The notes: a model not told the origin generated them from the letters alone. A DNA stretch of 64,000 bases from Cohnella pontilimi (GCF_005049045.1 NZ_SUPK01000006.1:1-64000), one strand, 5' to 3'; positions 35,538 through 44,486 are shown, counted from the first letter of the stretch. Program-made: numbers and translations.

Positions 35538-35754
35538 TCAATATCACCACCTGCATAGGTTTAGTGATGTATTATCATCACACCCCTAACATACGACGAG
35601 GAGGCTCCAATCGACAGGACGAACGCACAGAATTGCGCGAATTGTGCTCCTGTCCCGTGAGTCGTGGAACCTTCCTCAACATTGTCCAAGAATATTTTAG
35701 GATCCGTCATATGATGTGTTGAATCTTACCTAAATTCCAAGTGAGGCTGTGCTT

Positions 35755-36102
35755 ATGATGAATGTGTTTCTGGACGACACACGTCCTTGTCCGGAAGGAT
35801 TTCGTTTGGTCAGGACGGTGGATCAGTGTATCAAACTGCTGAAACATCATAAAATCGACGTGCTTTCGTTGGACCACGACATGGGGTATCATCAGCCGAC
35901 CGGATACGATTTGGCGAAATACATGGTGAGCAAAAGGCTCTTTGCCAATGAAATCATCATCCACAGTGCGAATCCCATCGGTTCGTTAAAAATGTACTTT
36001 CTGCTTGACCGCCACAAGCCTGAGCACGTGTCTCTCTCCATACGTCCCAGACCGTTCGAAATCTCCCCCGACCTGAGACGAAGCCAAGGAAAGTTTTCTT
36101 AA
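35755..36102 (+). CDS. Cyclic-phosphate-processing receiver-type protein
   Basis: A 115-residue protein with the fold of a receiver domain: MNVFLDDTRPCPEGFRLVRT at the start, LSLDHDMGYHQPTGYDLAKYMV in the middle and NEIIIHSANPIGSLKMYFLL near the end. This matches the small family named cyclic-phosphate processing receiver, which links to nucleotide signalling. Start at ATG after GTGAGG. The lysine usual at the C-terminal end of receivers is not obvious. Confidence 0.7.
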   Translation: MMNVFLDDTRPCPEGFRLVRTVDQCIKLLKHHKIDVLSLDHDMGYHQPTGYDLAKYMVSKRLFANEIIIHSANPIGSLKMYFLLDRHKPEHVSLSIRPRPFEISPDLRRSQGKFS

Positions 36103-36373
36103 TCTCCCGGAGCATACTATCGGAAAATGGTTAAAGGAGCCTATTCCGTTGAACGCGCCTTCCAGAGGACAAGCCATTTCGGGACGATGGACATTAAAAG
36201 CCTGGAAGGTCAGCTCAATATCGGCCTTAACTACAGAGGGCCTTTGGATCCGGACAAGATCCTTCCGTTCGGCAAAGATCCGTGCTCCTCTCATCCTCCT
36301 TCACCCCTTGAACCCGACAAAGCCGCCGCGCCGGACCACAAATCGCTGAAATATAATATCAGGCCAAGAAGAG

Positions 36374-36410
36374 AGAAAGATCAATCAGCTAAGCGCTGAC
36401 TGATCTTTCT
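36374..36410 (-). terminator. Terminator-like hairpin after opuAC
   Basis: Sixteen-base arms (36374-36389 and 36395-36410) pair on the minus strand with one G-U. Only a mixed T/C tract follows. It lies 33 bases after the opuAC stop. Confidence 0.55.
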
Positions 36411-36442
36411 TCGTTAAATCCAGAACCAGGGAACAAGGCACC

Positions 36443-37306
36443 TTAATCGGTGCTTTTGACCCAACGATCCACTTTGTCCGCGTTTGCTTTTACCCAATCC
36501 TTGGCCGCATCTTCCGGAGATTTGCCTTCTTGAATCGCCACCATCACGTTCGCCATATCATCCGGAGTCCACTCGAACCGGTCAAGGAACGCATAGGCGT
36601 CCTTCTTGTCCTCTTGCAGACCTTTGCGGACCAACGTATGAATTTGCTCATCCCCGCCGTATACGCCCTTTGGATCATCTAAGTATTTCAAGTCCATCTT
36701 GGCGAACATCCAATGGGGCGTCCATCCGGTAACCACGATAGGCTGTTTATTATCGTAAGCTTTGAGCAGTTCTTGAGCCATGGCCGCAGAAGAGCTCTCA
36801 ACAAGTGTATAGCTCTTCAATCCATATTCCTGAATAGCCTTTTCCGTGGCCATCATAATTCCTGCGCCGGGCTCGATGCCGATTAACTGTTTTTTGAGCA
36901 AAGATGCGGTTTCCGTCTTGTTCAAATCTTCAATGGACTTGATATCCATATAAGCCGGAACCGCCAGGCCGATCTTCGTGCCGTTCAGATTCGGGCCAAG
37001 GTCGACGATATTGGACTTATATTTATCCAAGTAAGACGAATGCGTGCTGGGAAGCCAAGCAGCAACCATCGCATCCGCGCTGCCGTCGGCGATGCCCGCC
37101 CACATCGGACCTGCGTCCACCTGAAGCATTTCCACCTTGTAACCCAGCTTAGACTCCAGTACCTCCTTGACAACATTGGTGCTGGCAATTTCGGAGTCCC
37201 ATGCCACATAAGCAAGTTTAATTGATTTGTTGCCCTTGTTGCCGGAACATCCAGCCAACACGGCAATCACCATTACAATCGACAACAGCAAATACCATTT
37301 CCTCAA
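36443..37306 (-). CDS. opuAC: Glycine betaine ABC transporter binding lipoprotein, OpuAC type
   Basis: Extracellular binding protein of 287 residues for glycine betaine or related compatible solutes. The TTG at 37306 is chosen because AAGGAG lies 8 bases upstream; the ATG at 37324 would overlap it. Signal LLLSIVMVIAVLAGCSG has the lipobox LAGC. Conserved WDSEIASTNVVKEVLE and ATEKAIQEYGLKSYTLVESS and VVTGWTPHWMFAKMDLKYLDDP mark the OpuAC fold, the latter with ligand-box tryptophans. Last gene of the operon. Confidence 0.85.
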   Translation of the reverse strand: MRKWYLLLSIVMVIAVLAGCSGNKGNKSIKLAYVAWDSEIASTNVVKEVLESKLGYKVEMLQVDAGPMWAGIADGSADAMVAAWLPSTHSSYLDKYKSNIVDLGPNLNGTKIGLAVPAYMDIKSIEDLNKTETASLLKKQLIGIEPGAGIMMATEKAIQEYGLKSYTLVESSSAAMAQELLKAYDNKQPIVVTGWTPHWMFAKMDLKYLDDPKGVYGGDEQIHTLVRKGLQEDKKDAYAFLDRFEWTPDDMANVMVAIQEGKSPEDAAKDWVKANADKVDRWVKSTD

Positions 37307-37323
37307 TAAAAACACTCCTTGCA

Positions 37324-38151
37324 TTATTTTTTCTTGAACGCATTTTGCGTCAAGCGATCAAGCAGAATCGCCATGATGACGATTGCGATGCCAGCTTCGA
37401 AACCGACTCCCGTCTTCGCTTGCGTAACGGCACGGTAAACCAAGGCACCTACGCCTTGCGCGCCGATCATGGAGGAAATGACGACCATCGATAACGACAG
37501 CATGATGGTCTGGTTAATCCCGGCCATGATCGTCGGCATAGCAAGCGGAAGCTGCAGTTTGAACAATTTTTGGTTCGGGGTGGAGCCGAAGGCATCGGCA
37601 GCCTCGACGAGCTCAGCTGGCACCTGACGGATGCCCAAATTCGTCAGCCGAATGGTGGGCGGGATTGCGAAGATGATCGATGCGATAACACCCGGGACTA
37701 CGCCAAGCGAAAAAAAGGAAACCGCAGGCAGCAAATAAACGAAAGCAGGCATGGTCTGCATGAAATCCAAAACCGGAGTAACCGTATTTTGGACACCGTT
37801 TTTTCGCGCGCATAAAATGCCAATCGGCACTCCGGCAGCAACGGAAAGAATGGCGGCGGTCAGTACCAGGGACAACGCCTGCATAGACGGTTCCCACAAC
37901 CCGAGATTATCGATCAACATCAGCCCGATAAATGCAAACAGTGCCATTCTCCACTTGCCGATCCTATAGGCCAAAGCAGCAATGAGAAGAATCAGCACAA
38001 TCGCAGGAGCAGCCAATAAACCGGTCTCGATTCCTTCGACCATGGAACCAATTATGGATCTAATAAAGTTGAACACCGATCCCAGGTGGTCGGTAAGCCA
38101 ATCCTCAAATGCTTCAACCCAATGCCCCAGAGGGATTTTAGGTATGCTCAT
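37324..38151 (-). CDS. opuAB: Glycine betaine ABC transporter permease, OpuAB type
   Basis: A 275-residue permease. Motifs include the first large loop (HWVEAFEDWLTDHL), the EAA loop EAADAFGSTPNQKLFKLQL and five or six spans. ATG overlaps the OpuAA stop (ATGA). Forms a dimer channel with OpuAA as ATPase. Confidence 0.88.
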   Translation of the reverse strand: MSIPKIPLGHWVEAFEDWLTDHLGSVFNFIRSIIGSMVEGIETGLLAAPAIVLILLIAALAYRIGKWRMALFAFIGLMLIDNLGLWEPSMQALSLVLTAAILSVAAGVPIGILCARKNGVQNTVTPVLDFMQTMPAFVYLLPAVSFFSLGVVPGVIASIIFAIPPTIRLTNLGIRQVPAELVEAADAFGSTPNQKLFKLQLPLAMPTIMAGINQTIMLSLSMVVISSMIGAQGVGALVYRAVTQAKTGVGFEAGIAIVIMAILLDRLTQNAFKKK

Positions 38152-39347
38152 ACAGCCACACCTGCTTCCGGTACGGCATTGCCCGCAAGCGCGGAGAGAA
38201 CAGCTCCTTTGATCAGGATGCCTCTCAATTTGTCTCGTTCATCGACTACCGCGACAGGGATTCTGGTTTCGGCCATAACCTCAAATAATTCATGGAGAAC
38301 CGTAGCCGGCGGTACCCATGGCACGTTAACTTCCATCACTTCGCCAATTGATTTGTTTTCTTTCACAGCAAGCGATGCGCTTTCCGCAGTCACCACACCC
38401 AAAAGCTTCCTCTCTTTATCCGTCACATAGAGACTGGAAACCCCGCTGTCTCTCATCAACTGGAGGGCCACCCGGGGACCTTTATCAGGAGTAATGGTTT
38501 CTGGCTCCTGCATAACATGCGCAGCCGTAAGCACTTTGGACAGATCCACGTCTTCCACAAAACGTTCCACATATTTGTCCGCCGGCTGGATCAAAATTTG
38601 TTCCGGCGTTCCGATTTGTACAATAGAGCCGTCTTTCATGAGGGCAATCCGGTCCCCGATACGCAGTGCTTCATCCAGGTCATGCGTGATGAAGATGATG
38701 GTCTTTTTCATCCTAGCTTGAAGAAGAAGCAGCTCATGCTGCATATCCTTGCGAATGAGAGGATCGAGTGCGCTGAACGCTTCGTCCATCAGCAAAACAT
38801 CCGGATCGTTGGCCAATCCACGAGCCAATCCTACCCTCTGCTGCATACCGCCGCTCAGTTGATCCGGATAACTATTCTCCCAACCTTCAAGGCCGACCAG
38901 TTCGAGAGCGTTCCTCGCAAGCTCTTTTCTCGTTTTTTTGTCAATCCCTTGTATTTCAAGTCCGTATTCCACATTGCCGAGCACCGTACGGTGAGGAAAC
39001 AGGGCAAACTTCTGAAAAACCATCCCGATTTTTTTTCTGCGCAACTGACGCAGTTCGTCGGTGCTCATTTGGACGATGTCCCGTCCATTGAACAAAACTT
39101 GGCCGGAGGACGGCTCAATCAGCCGGTTCAATAAGCGGACCAATGTCGACTTTCCGCTGCCGGATAAACCCATAATGACGAATATCTCCCCTTGCTCTAT
39201 AGAAAAACTGGCTTTATTCACACCTACCGTCATCTTGGTTTCTTTGTAAATCTTTTCCTTAGACCAACCTTGACTAAGCAGCTGTTCCGCTCGGTTCGGC
39301 TCGTTTCCGAAAATTTTGGTCAGCTGTCTTACTTCGATAATAGACAT
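38148..39347 (-). CDS. opuAA: Glycine betaine ABC transporter ATPase with CBS pair, OpuAA type
   Basis: A 399-residue ATPase: Walker A GLSGSGKSTLVRLL, signature LSGGMQQRVGLARGLA, Walker B VLLMDEAFSALDP, followed from about residue 280 by two CBS domains (VMQEPETITPDKGPRVALQL, IGEVMEVNVPWVPPATVLHE). In OpuA of lactic acid bacteria the CBS domains sense ionic strength and bind cyclic di-AMP. The ATG is 12 bases after AAGGAGG. Promoter candidate at 39449-39477. A BusR-type gene and a TIR-like gene lie upstream. Confidence 0.88.
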   Translation of the reverse strand: MSIIEVRQLTKIFGNEPNRAEQLLSQGWSKEKIYKETKMTVGVNKASFSIEQGEIFVIMGLSGSGKSTLVRLLNRLIEPSSGQVLFNGRDIVQMSTDELRQLRRKKIGMVFQKFALFPHRTVLGNVEYGLEIQGIDKKTRKELARNALELVGLEGWENSYPDQLSGGMQQRVGLARGLANDPDVLLMDEAFSALDPLIRKDMQHELLLLQARMKKTIIFITHDLDEALRIGDRIALMKDGSIVQIGTPEQILIQPADKYVERFVEDVDLSKVLTAAHVMQEPETITPDKGPRVALQLMRDSGVSSLYVTDKERKLLGVVTAESASLAVKENKSIGEVMEVNVPWVPPATVLHELFEVMAETRIPVAVVDERDKLRGILIKGAVLSALAGNAVPEAGVAV

Positions 39348-39448
39348 GGACAGGGGTAGCCTCCTTATAACGAAAATAATAAAGACCCCAAATTAGGGGC
39401 CAATAGCAAACCGAAGCAGTGCGGCCGGAAATTCTGCCATTCATAAGT

Positions 39449-39477
39449 ACAGTAACATACGAACATCATTCTGACAA
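39449..39477 (-). promoter_or_regulatory. Promoter candidate of the opuA operon
   Basis: On the minus strand TTGTCA (39477-39472) and TACTGT (39454-39449) are 17 bases apart, about 100 bases before opuAA. Upstream (39484-39519) TGTAAAT-type repeats occur twice; they may be regulator sites. No operator can be proved by eye. Confidence 0.4.
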
Positions 39478-39524
39478 CTTCATTTTATTTATTAAGTTGT
39501 TTGTAAATGAATGTAAATCGCATT

Positions 39525-39959
39525 CTATTTCTTGTTTGCGTGCTGTATGATCGCCGCAATAATCTCATCGGCTTGCCAGTTCACTATGACATCGGCATTC
39601 TCCTTCATCACTTGAGATGTGCGGTTTGCATCAAAACGTTGAACGGCGATGAGCGGAATATTTAACTCGTCTTTACACGCAATAATCTCTTTGTTGATCC
39701 AACGACTATAATTGGAATAAACGCCACACAACATAATCACCGCATCACAGAACTTGATTTTGCTTCTAATGGACTCGTAAATTTTTCTCTCGTCATTTGT
39801 TTGGAAAACAGCATGTTGGGGGGAAAGATAAATCGAACGATAACGAAAGTCCTCTCTCGCACCCAATAAATCGTGCAAATCTTTATTCATGCTGTTGTAG
39901 TTCCATGCACAGCTTAAATATAAGTTGTAATGACGATGGAGCTGATTCGTTAATTTCAC
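39525..39959 (-). CDS. TIR-like (MTH538/DUF1863) domain protein
   Basis: A 144-residue protein formed by a single TIR-like domain of the MTH538 type: YNLYLSCAWNYNSMNKDLHDL at the start, DAVIMLCGVYSNYSRWINKEI in the middle and PLIAVQRFDANRTSQVMKENA near the end. This family includes ThsB of Thoeris defence, but solo members also occur outside defence loci. No ThsA gene is found in the window. GTG start with GGAG upstream. It lies between the BusR-type regulator and opuA, same strand. Confidence 0.7.
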   Translation of the reverse strand: MKLTNQLHRHYNLYLSCAWNYNSMNKDLHDLLGAREDFRYRSIYLSPQHAVFQTNDERKIYESIRSKIKFCDAVIMLCGVYSNYSRWINKEIIACKDELNIPLIAVQRFDANRTSQVMKENADVIVNWQADEIIAAIIQHANKK

Positions 39960-40166
39960 TGTTTCTTAACTCCTTAAATAGACAGAAGGAGCCTTTGATG
40001 ACAGGCTCCACCCAAATGTTAATATGAAGAATTTATTATCTTTAATTTATCACACCACCCACTGACTAACAACCCTAATATGAAATTAAATTGTTTGTAA
40101 AATTATGCATAAAAATGAAGAAGAGCCGCCAAGATCTTCTCTGGCAGCCCGTTTGCTTCTATTTTT

Positions 40167-40790
40167 TCATCTCGGTCTATTGATAAATTGCTTCGTTTTC
40201 TCGAAAGCCTTCTCCTCGCCGACGACAACCAATACATCATCTTCCAGCAGCACGACATGAGGACCTGGTGAAATCGACACATTCGTCCCTCGGCGAAGCG
40301 CTATTATCGTTGCTCCTGTGTTTTGCCAGAATTGGAGACTGGCAATCGTCATTCCGATTACGTGAGAATGGGAATGAATTTTTAACTCTATAGGATTGTA
40401 TGGCTTTAGATTCTGAAGCCGGTCCGAGGCTTCCATTATCTCGGTCAGAATGGATTCGAATCTACGATCAATATTTTGTTTCTCTTGTAAAAGAAGTTGC
40501 AAATCCTGCTTTAGAGAGTATACGGATTTCAAATAATTGTGTTTCGTAATATATTCATAAGCATTACGGTTGGATATAACGGTGATTTCTTTTCCCTGTG
40601 TTACGGAAACAATGTTTTCTTCCTTCAGCAATCCGATGGCCTTCCGTATTGTTTCCGGGGAAACATGATATTGTCCGGCGAGCAACGATCGTCCGGAAAT
40701 TTTGCTGCCAACCGGAATTTCTCCGCTCACGATTCTTTGGGCGATGTCAAGTGCAATGGATTTATACCCTGCCTTTTCCGAATCCGCCAT
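40167..40790 (-). CDS. busR: BusR-type transcriptional repressor (GntR HTH + RCK_C)
   Basis: A 207-residue regulator. Residues 5-75 are a GntR-type winged helix (SIALDIAQRIVSGEIPVGSK, VSPETIRKAIGLLKEEN). A coiled-coil linker follows (about 90-128), then a C-terminal RCK_C/TrkA_C domain from about 130 (IGMTIASLQFWQNTGATII, DVLVVVGEEKAFEKTKQFI). This exact architecture is that of BusR, which binds cyclic di-AMP and represses the BusA/OpuA betaine transporter in lactococci and streptococci. The opuA genes lie 800 bases downstream. The start at 40790 is chosen for the family and AAGGGG. Confidence 0.8.
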   Translation of the reverse strand: MADSEKAGYKSIALDIAQRIVSGEIPVGSKISGRSLLAGQYHVSPETIRKAIGLLKEENIVSVTQGKEITVISNRNAYEYITKHNYLKSVYSLKQDLQLLLQEKQNIDRRFESILTEIMEASDRLQNLKPYNPIELKIHSHSHVIGMTIASLQFWQNTGATIIALRRGTNVSISPGPHVVLLEDDVLVVVGEEKAFEKTKQFINRPR

Positions 40791-40818
40791 CCGTTGATTC
40801 TGCCCCTTGTCTAATAAA

Positions 40819-40833
40819 GTTGCATTTTGCAAC
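40819..40833. promoter_or_regulatory. 15-base palindrome upstream of busR
   Basis: GTTGCA-ttt-TGCAAC is a perfect inverted repeat with 6-base arms, 29 bases before the busR start. It may be an operator for autoregulation. Confidence 0.4.
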
Positions 40834-40878
40834 ACAAGCATACGCTTTTCTACAATGAATGTAAACTCCGGTTTAGAC

Positions 40879-41934
40879 CTAGATCAAGCCGTCCATAATC
40901 TCCTGAAGACTAAGCTCCGCACAAGCCATGGAAGTGTCCGCAACGCCGTAATATATTTTCACCACATCCCCTTCGACGAGCGCTCCGCAGGAAAACACGA
41001 CGTCGCCGAAAAAGCCGTTCTTTTCATATCCCGCATCCGGCTCAAGAATCGGCTTGCCCGAGCGGGCAAGCACATTGGACGGATCGTTCAAGTCCAGCAG
41101 GACAGCCCCCATACAGTACCGGTGTTCCTTGGTCGCCCCGTGATACAGCTCCAGCCAGCCTTTGTCCGTCCGGAAAGGAACCGCTCCTCCTCCGATTCTG
41201 CCCCCGTCCCACATGCCTTCCCTCAGACCGAGAAGATGCTTATGATTGCCCCAGTGCAGCAGGTTGTCCGATTCGGCGATCCATATTTCCGGCGAACCGA
41301 TGCTTTTGACCGTCGGGCGGTGGAGAGCGTAATATTTGCCGTTAATCTTTTCGGGGAAGATCAGCACATCTTTATTGTCAGGACAGAAAATCATGCCGTG
41401 ATGGGTAACTTTCACAAAATCTTGGGTCGAAACCATCGATTCCCCGATTCCGACAGGCGATACCACCGAGAAATAAATATAGTAGGTGTCCCCGATTTGC
41501 GTCACCCTCGGGTCTTCGACCCCGAACGCCTCCAATGGATTGGAAGGATAGACGAACGGCTTGTCGTCGATCGTGAAACGGCGTCCGTCCTTGCTGCGGG
41601 CGATCCGTATGTAGGACAGCGAAGTCAAATAGGCAAATCCGGCGCTTTGGGTGACATCCCGGATAACACGGGGATCGGAAAAGTCGTAGCGTACATCGTC
41701 CGTTCTAAATTCCACCAAATCGACAGCTTGCGTAGCCGGATTGTAGATCGGCGCCTTGACGATATTGGGCTGCTCGCTTCTTGGGCGCTCCGCAACGCGC
41801 AGCAGCATCAGGATTTCGTCCTTGTATTTGGCGATTCCTGCGTTAAACGCGCCGATCACTTCAAATCCTTCGTGGAACGGTTTCACATCCTCCGGGGTAA
41901 TCAGCGGATTCTCTTCATAACGATATATGTTCAT
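40879..41934 (-). CDS. Glycoside hydrolase family 130-like phosphorylase/hydrolase
   Basis: A 351-residue five-bladed beta-propeller enzyme. It has the GH130 features NPLITPEDVKP, GVEDPRVTQIGDTYYIYFS (acid/base Asp in EDPR), WDGGRIGGGAVPFRTDKGWL and YHGA. GH130 enzymes are beta-mannoside phosphorylases or mannosidases. ATG at 41934; no close AGGAGG is seen, but CCTGTAAAACC lies upstream. No mannose operon is adjacent. Confidence 0.8.
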   Translation of the reverse strand: MNIYRYEENPLITPEDVKPFHEGFEVIGAFNAGIAKYKDEILMLLRVAERPRSEQPNIVKAPIYNPATQAVDLVEFRTDDVRYDFSDPRVIRDVTQSAGFAYLTSLSYIRIARSKDGRRFTIDDKPFVYPSNPLEAFGVEDPRVTQIGDTYYIYFSVVSPVGIGESMVSTQDFVKVTHHGMIFCPDNKDVLIFPEKINGKYYALHRPTVKSIGSPEIWIAESDNLLHWGNHKHLLGLREGMWDGGRIGGGAVPFRTDKGWLELYHGATKEHRYCMGAVLLDLNDPSNVLARSGKPILEPDAGYEKNGFFGDVVFSCGALVEGDVVKIYYGVADTSMACAELSLQEIMDGLI

Positions 41935-42010
41935 GGTTTTACAGGCTCCTTCGTTTAAACTTTCTACTCTATATCCATCACCCGCCTGACGTCCCGTTCA
42001 AGCCCCTTTT

Positions 42011-42202
42011 TTATTTTTGGAATTTCTGCCACCAATTCTTTATCGCTTTCTCGTCATAGGGAAGATTGAAATATTTGAGCATATCTGCCGCCGTCTCTTG
42101 AATGTGAGTGCCCAGTTTGCTTTTGTCCTCGAGATGAATGATGTCGAACAATCGATCCCGAAATGAGTCCATCATATGGTTGAACTTTTCTCTTTCCATC
42201 AT
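42011..42202 (-). CDS. Small hypothetical protein, helical
   Basis: A 63-residue highly charged protein starting at one of two adjacent ATGs (MMEREKFNHMMDSF) after GGAGG. It continues with LFDIIHLEDKSKLGTHIQETA and a Trp-rich end (NWWQKFQK). No family recognised. It follows the DUF2935 gene, beyond its terminator, and is likely independent. Confidence 0.5.
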   Translation of the reverse strand: MMEREKFNHMMDSFRDRLFDIIHLEDKSKLGTHIQETAADMLKYFNLPYDEKAIKNWWQKFQK

Positions 42203-42288
42203 CAATTCCTCCATATATATTTCATCGCTTATACGATTAATGTATGAAGGCTGTCCAACGCTTGCGACGGGGAGTCTGCGGAATATAT

Positions 42289-42323
42289 CAAAAAAGAACT
42301 CCCCATCAGCCATCAGGGAGTTC
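42289..42323 (-). terminator. Terminator of the DUF2935 gene
   Basis: GAACTCCC/GGGAGTTC arms (42296-42323 with a 12-base loop that also pairs partly), followed on the minus strand by six T. Confidence 0.85.
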
Positions 42324-42335
42324 TCAAGCCGAAAC

Positions 42336-43232
42336 TCAGGTTTCCATTTGTTTCGCAGCCAATCGCTGCTGCAAAATCTGAATGATCATGAGAAAGTGTT
42401 CCGCCTCTCGCACAACGTGATCCGCTAATAACGGATCGATCACGCTGCGAATCTGGCATGTTCGAATGAATTCAAGTCCAGCACGCTTGAAATTCCGTAA
42501 CTCAACCGTAGCATTTTCGCTGTCTTTATTCATCTTGGAAATAATCGGATACGTTGGCTGCTTATTATAAAGCATCGATTCAACATCCCGTGCTTGACCA
42601 AGCAAGATCTCGAAATCATCTCCGAACTTTAATGCCTGGTGCACCAAGTTCCGCTCGGATTGATCCAGCAGCGATCCGATAAAACGGGAATGCTCCATCA
42701 TGATCCGCAGCCAAAATACATTTTCGCTGATAATAGCGTCTTGGATCGGTTCCATGATGCCTTGATTAAACTTCATTAGGTTTCGAACAAAGTATTCCGC
42801 TTCTCTCGCAATGTGGTCCACTAACAAGGGAAAATTAAAACCTTTAATCTTGCAATTAATGATCAGGATGAGGAGGTTGCGTTTAAAATTGCGAAGTGCC
42901 GAAACGGCCTGAATACTCTCATCATTAAGCGCTCGAACGGCCTGCACGGTTGCGGGTATGGTGTGAGATCGCTGCAACAATTGATCAAAGTAATGGAAAA
43001 ATCGGTTCGCTTCCTGAATTAATCCGATGTCATCTTTGCTGAACCCCTCGCACAAAAAGAAAGAGTGCTCCTTCATGATCCGCAGCCAAAACCGATTCTC
43101 CGTGAGAGACCGTTCGATGAACAATTGCTCCGTTAAAGATTCGATCGGTGCCGCTTTTAATTCAGGCGGCAGCAAAAGCGCTCTTTGGGGATCCAACACA
43201 TATTGCCCTTGTCCTGCATTTTGTTGGTACAC
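42336..43232 (-). CDS. DUF2935 (ferritin-like, two repeats) protein
   Basis: A 298-residue protein with two copies of a roughly 125-residue helical repeat. Each copy begins with the block FWLRIMxEHSxF (FWLRIMKEHSFF, FWLRIMMEHSRF) and ends with HxxREAExF (DHIAREAEYF, DHVVREAEHF). Glu and His in these blocks could bind metal. It is a family of spore-formers; function is unknown. GTG start after GGGAGGGG. Confidence 0.7.
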   Translation of the reverse strand: MYQQNAGQGQYVLDPQRALLLPPELKAAPIESLTEQLFIERSLTENRFWLRIMKEHSFFLCEGFSKDDIGLIQEANRFFHYFDQLLQRSHTIPATVQAVRALNDESIQAVSALRNFKRNLLILIINCKIKGFNFPLLVDHIAREAEYFVRNLMKFNQGIMEPIQDAIISENVFWLRIMMEHSRFIGSLLDQSERNLVHQALKFGDDFEILLGQARDVESMLYNKQPTYPIISKMNKDSENATVELRNFKRAGLEFIRTCQIRSVIDPLLADHVVREAEHFLMIIQILQQRLAAKQMET

Positions 43233-43388
43233 GGCTTCCCCTCCCGATATCTACTTCTCCAATGAGCATATGAACGGAGGGCTAATCCATATTCGAAAGG
43301 GAATATTTTGTAGCTTGTATGAACGGCATATTTACACTTAACACTCATAACTTAACCTTGAGAAATTTCGATGAAAAGGAGATGCGCT

Positions 43389-43772
43389 ATGAAAATCCCT
43401 GTTTCCGGGTTTATCGTTCACTCTGAAGATGCGGATGGGCAGCATTCGCACCAGCTGTATATCACCTCTTGGGATGGAAGGCCGGTACATGTACACGAAT
43501 TTGCCGGAGTGACTTCATTTGATGTCGGCCATTCTCATCGATACGCCGGAACCACAGCTCCAGCGCCGACAGGCGTTCCACATGTGCACGAATATCGTAC
43601 CGTTACTTCCTTCGATGACGGTCACACCCACGAAATTTGCGGTACCACCGGCGATGAGATTCCCCTTCCAGGCGGAGGGCATTATCACTTGTTCGAGGGA
43701 TTCACCACCGTGAATGGAAGAACCCCTCACTCCCATGCTTACAGCGGTAAAACAAGTGATGAAGAGTTCTAG
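43389..43772 (+). CDS. ymaF: YmaF-family histidine-rich protein
   Basis: A 127-residue protein with seven HxH motifs spaced about 15-20 residues apart (for example QHSHQ, PVHVHEF, GHSHRY, GHTHEI, GGHYHLF), in repeated units with SFDxGH. YmaF of Bacillus is a spore-associated family; metal binding is inferred from the histidines. ATG after AAAAGGAG; the first few codons of the upstream frame overlap this site. Confidence 0.8.
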   Translation: MKIPVSGFIVHSEDADGQHSHQLYITSWDGRPVHVHEFAGVTSFDVGHSHRYAGTTAPAPTGVPHVHEYRTVTSFDDGHTHEICGTTGDEIPLPGGGHYHLFEGFTTVNGRTPHSHAYSGKTSDEEF

Positions 43773-43866
43773 TCTTTCCCAATAGAATCGCCTCTGCACA
43801 TACGGAATGTGTAGAGGCGTTTTTCATGATATAATTTGGGAAAAGCAACGCCGGAGGACACTTGTT

Positions 43867-44418
43867 ATGAATGTAGTAAAAAAAATATGGAGTTGGGCTT
43901 CCACTCTCGCCATTGCATTCGTCGTTGCTTCCGTTGTAGGCATCTTTATTGTTCAGCCCTATCAGGTGGACGGCCACTCTATGGATCCGACTTTACATGA
44001 CAGCGAGCGGGTTTACGTTTCGAAGCTCCCCCACACCTTCTCTTACCTCCCTGAATATGGCGACATTGTTATAATAGATAGCAGAGTAGATCGAAATCGC
44101 GGGTTGAAAGATGACGTATTGGAAAATCCGCTGATTCAGCTTTTTCGCAATACGACGGATCACGTGTTTTATATCAAAAGGGTCGTCGGAAAACCGGGTG
44201 ACATTCTGGAGTTTAAAAATCACCATGTGTATCGCAACGGCGAAGAAGTCAATGAGCCGTATGTAAAGGAAATGATGTTCTTTGAGTCGGATAAGAAATG
44301 GATCGTACCGGCCGACCATATTTTTGTGATGGGGGACAACCGGAATAACAGTGAAGATAGTCGTGATATTGGCTATATTCCTCTGGACCACGTGCTCGGC
44401 AAAAAGATAATTCCGTAA
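43867..44418 (+). CDS. Signal peptidase I
   Basis: A 183-residue S26 peptidase. One N-terminal span (LAIAFVVASVVGIFIVQ), catalytic Ser38 in GHSMDPTL and catalytic Lys104 in YIKRVVG, then box GDNRNNSEDSRDIG. It cleaves signal peptides at the cytoplasmic membrane. ATG after GCCGGAGGA. Gram-positive bacteria often have several paralogues; a SipS-type enzyme is likely. Confidence 0.9.
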   Translation: MNVVKKIWSWASTLAIAFVVASVVGIFIVQPYQVDGHSMDPTLHDSERVYVSKLPHTFSYLPEYGDIVIIDSRVDRNRGLKDDVLENPLIQLFRNTTDHVFYIKRVVGKPGDILEFKNHHVYRNGEEVNEPYVKEMMFFESDKKWIVPADHIFVMGDNRNNSEDSRDIGYIPLDHVLGKKIIP

Positions 44419-44442
44419 AAAAACGAAATAAACGATAACAAC

Positions 44443-44467
44443 AGGCCGGCTCAAGATGAGCCGGCCT
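44443..44467. terminator. Hairpin between convergent genes
   Basis: Eleven-base perfect arms (44443-44453 and 44457-44467) lie between the signal peptidase gene and the peptidase gene. T tracts are weak on both sides, so it could work in both directions. Confidence 0.65.
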
Positions 44468-44486
44468 TCTATGTTTCGGACAGGAA

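Noticed and set aside
36127..36399. Two overlapping frames on the plus strand between the receiver-type gene and opuAC
   Set aside because: One has no ribosome binding site; the other (TTG at 36149) has one, but its composition is arginine-rich and not protein-like. Neither resembles a family, so no gene is called.
39525..40790. Thoeris or other anti-phage defence system around the TIR-like protein
   Set aside because: No ThsA (SIR2/SLOG) gene, nuclease or other effector lies next to it; the neighbours are transport and regulation genes.
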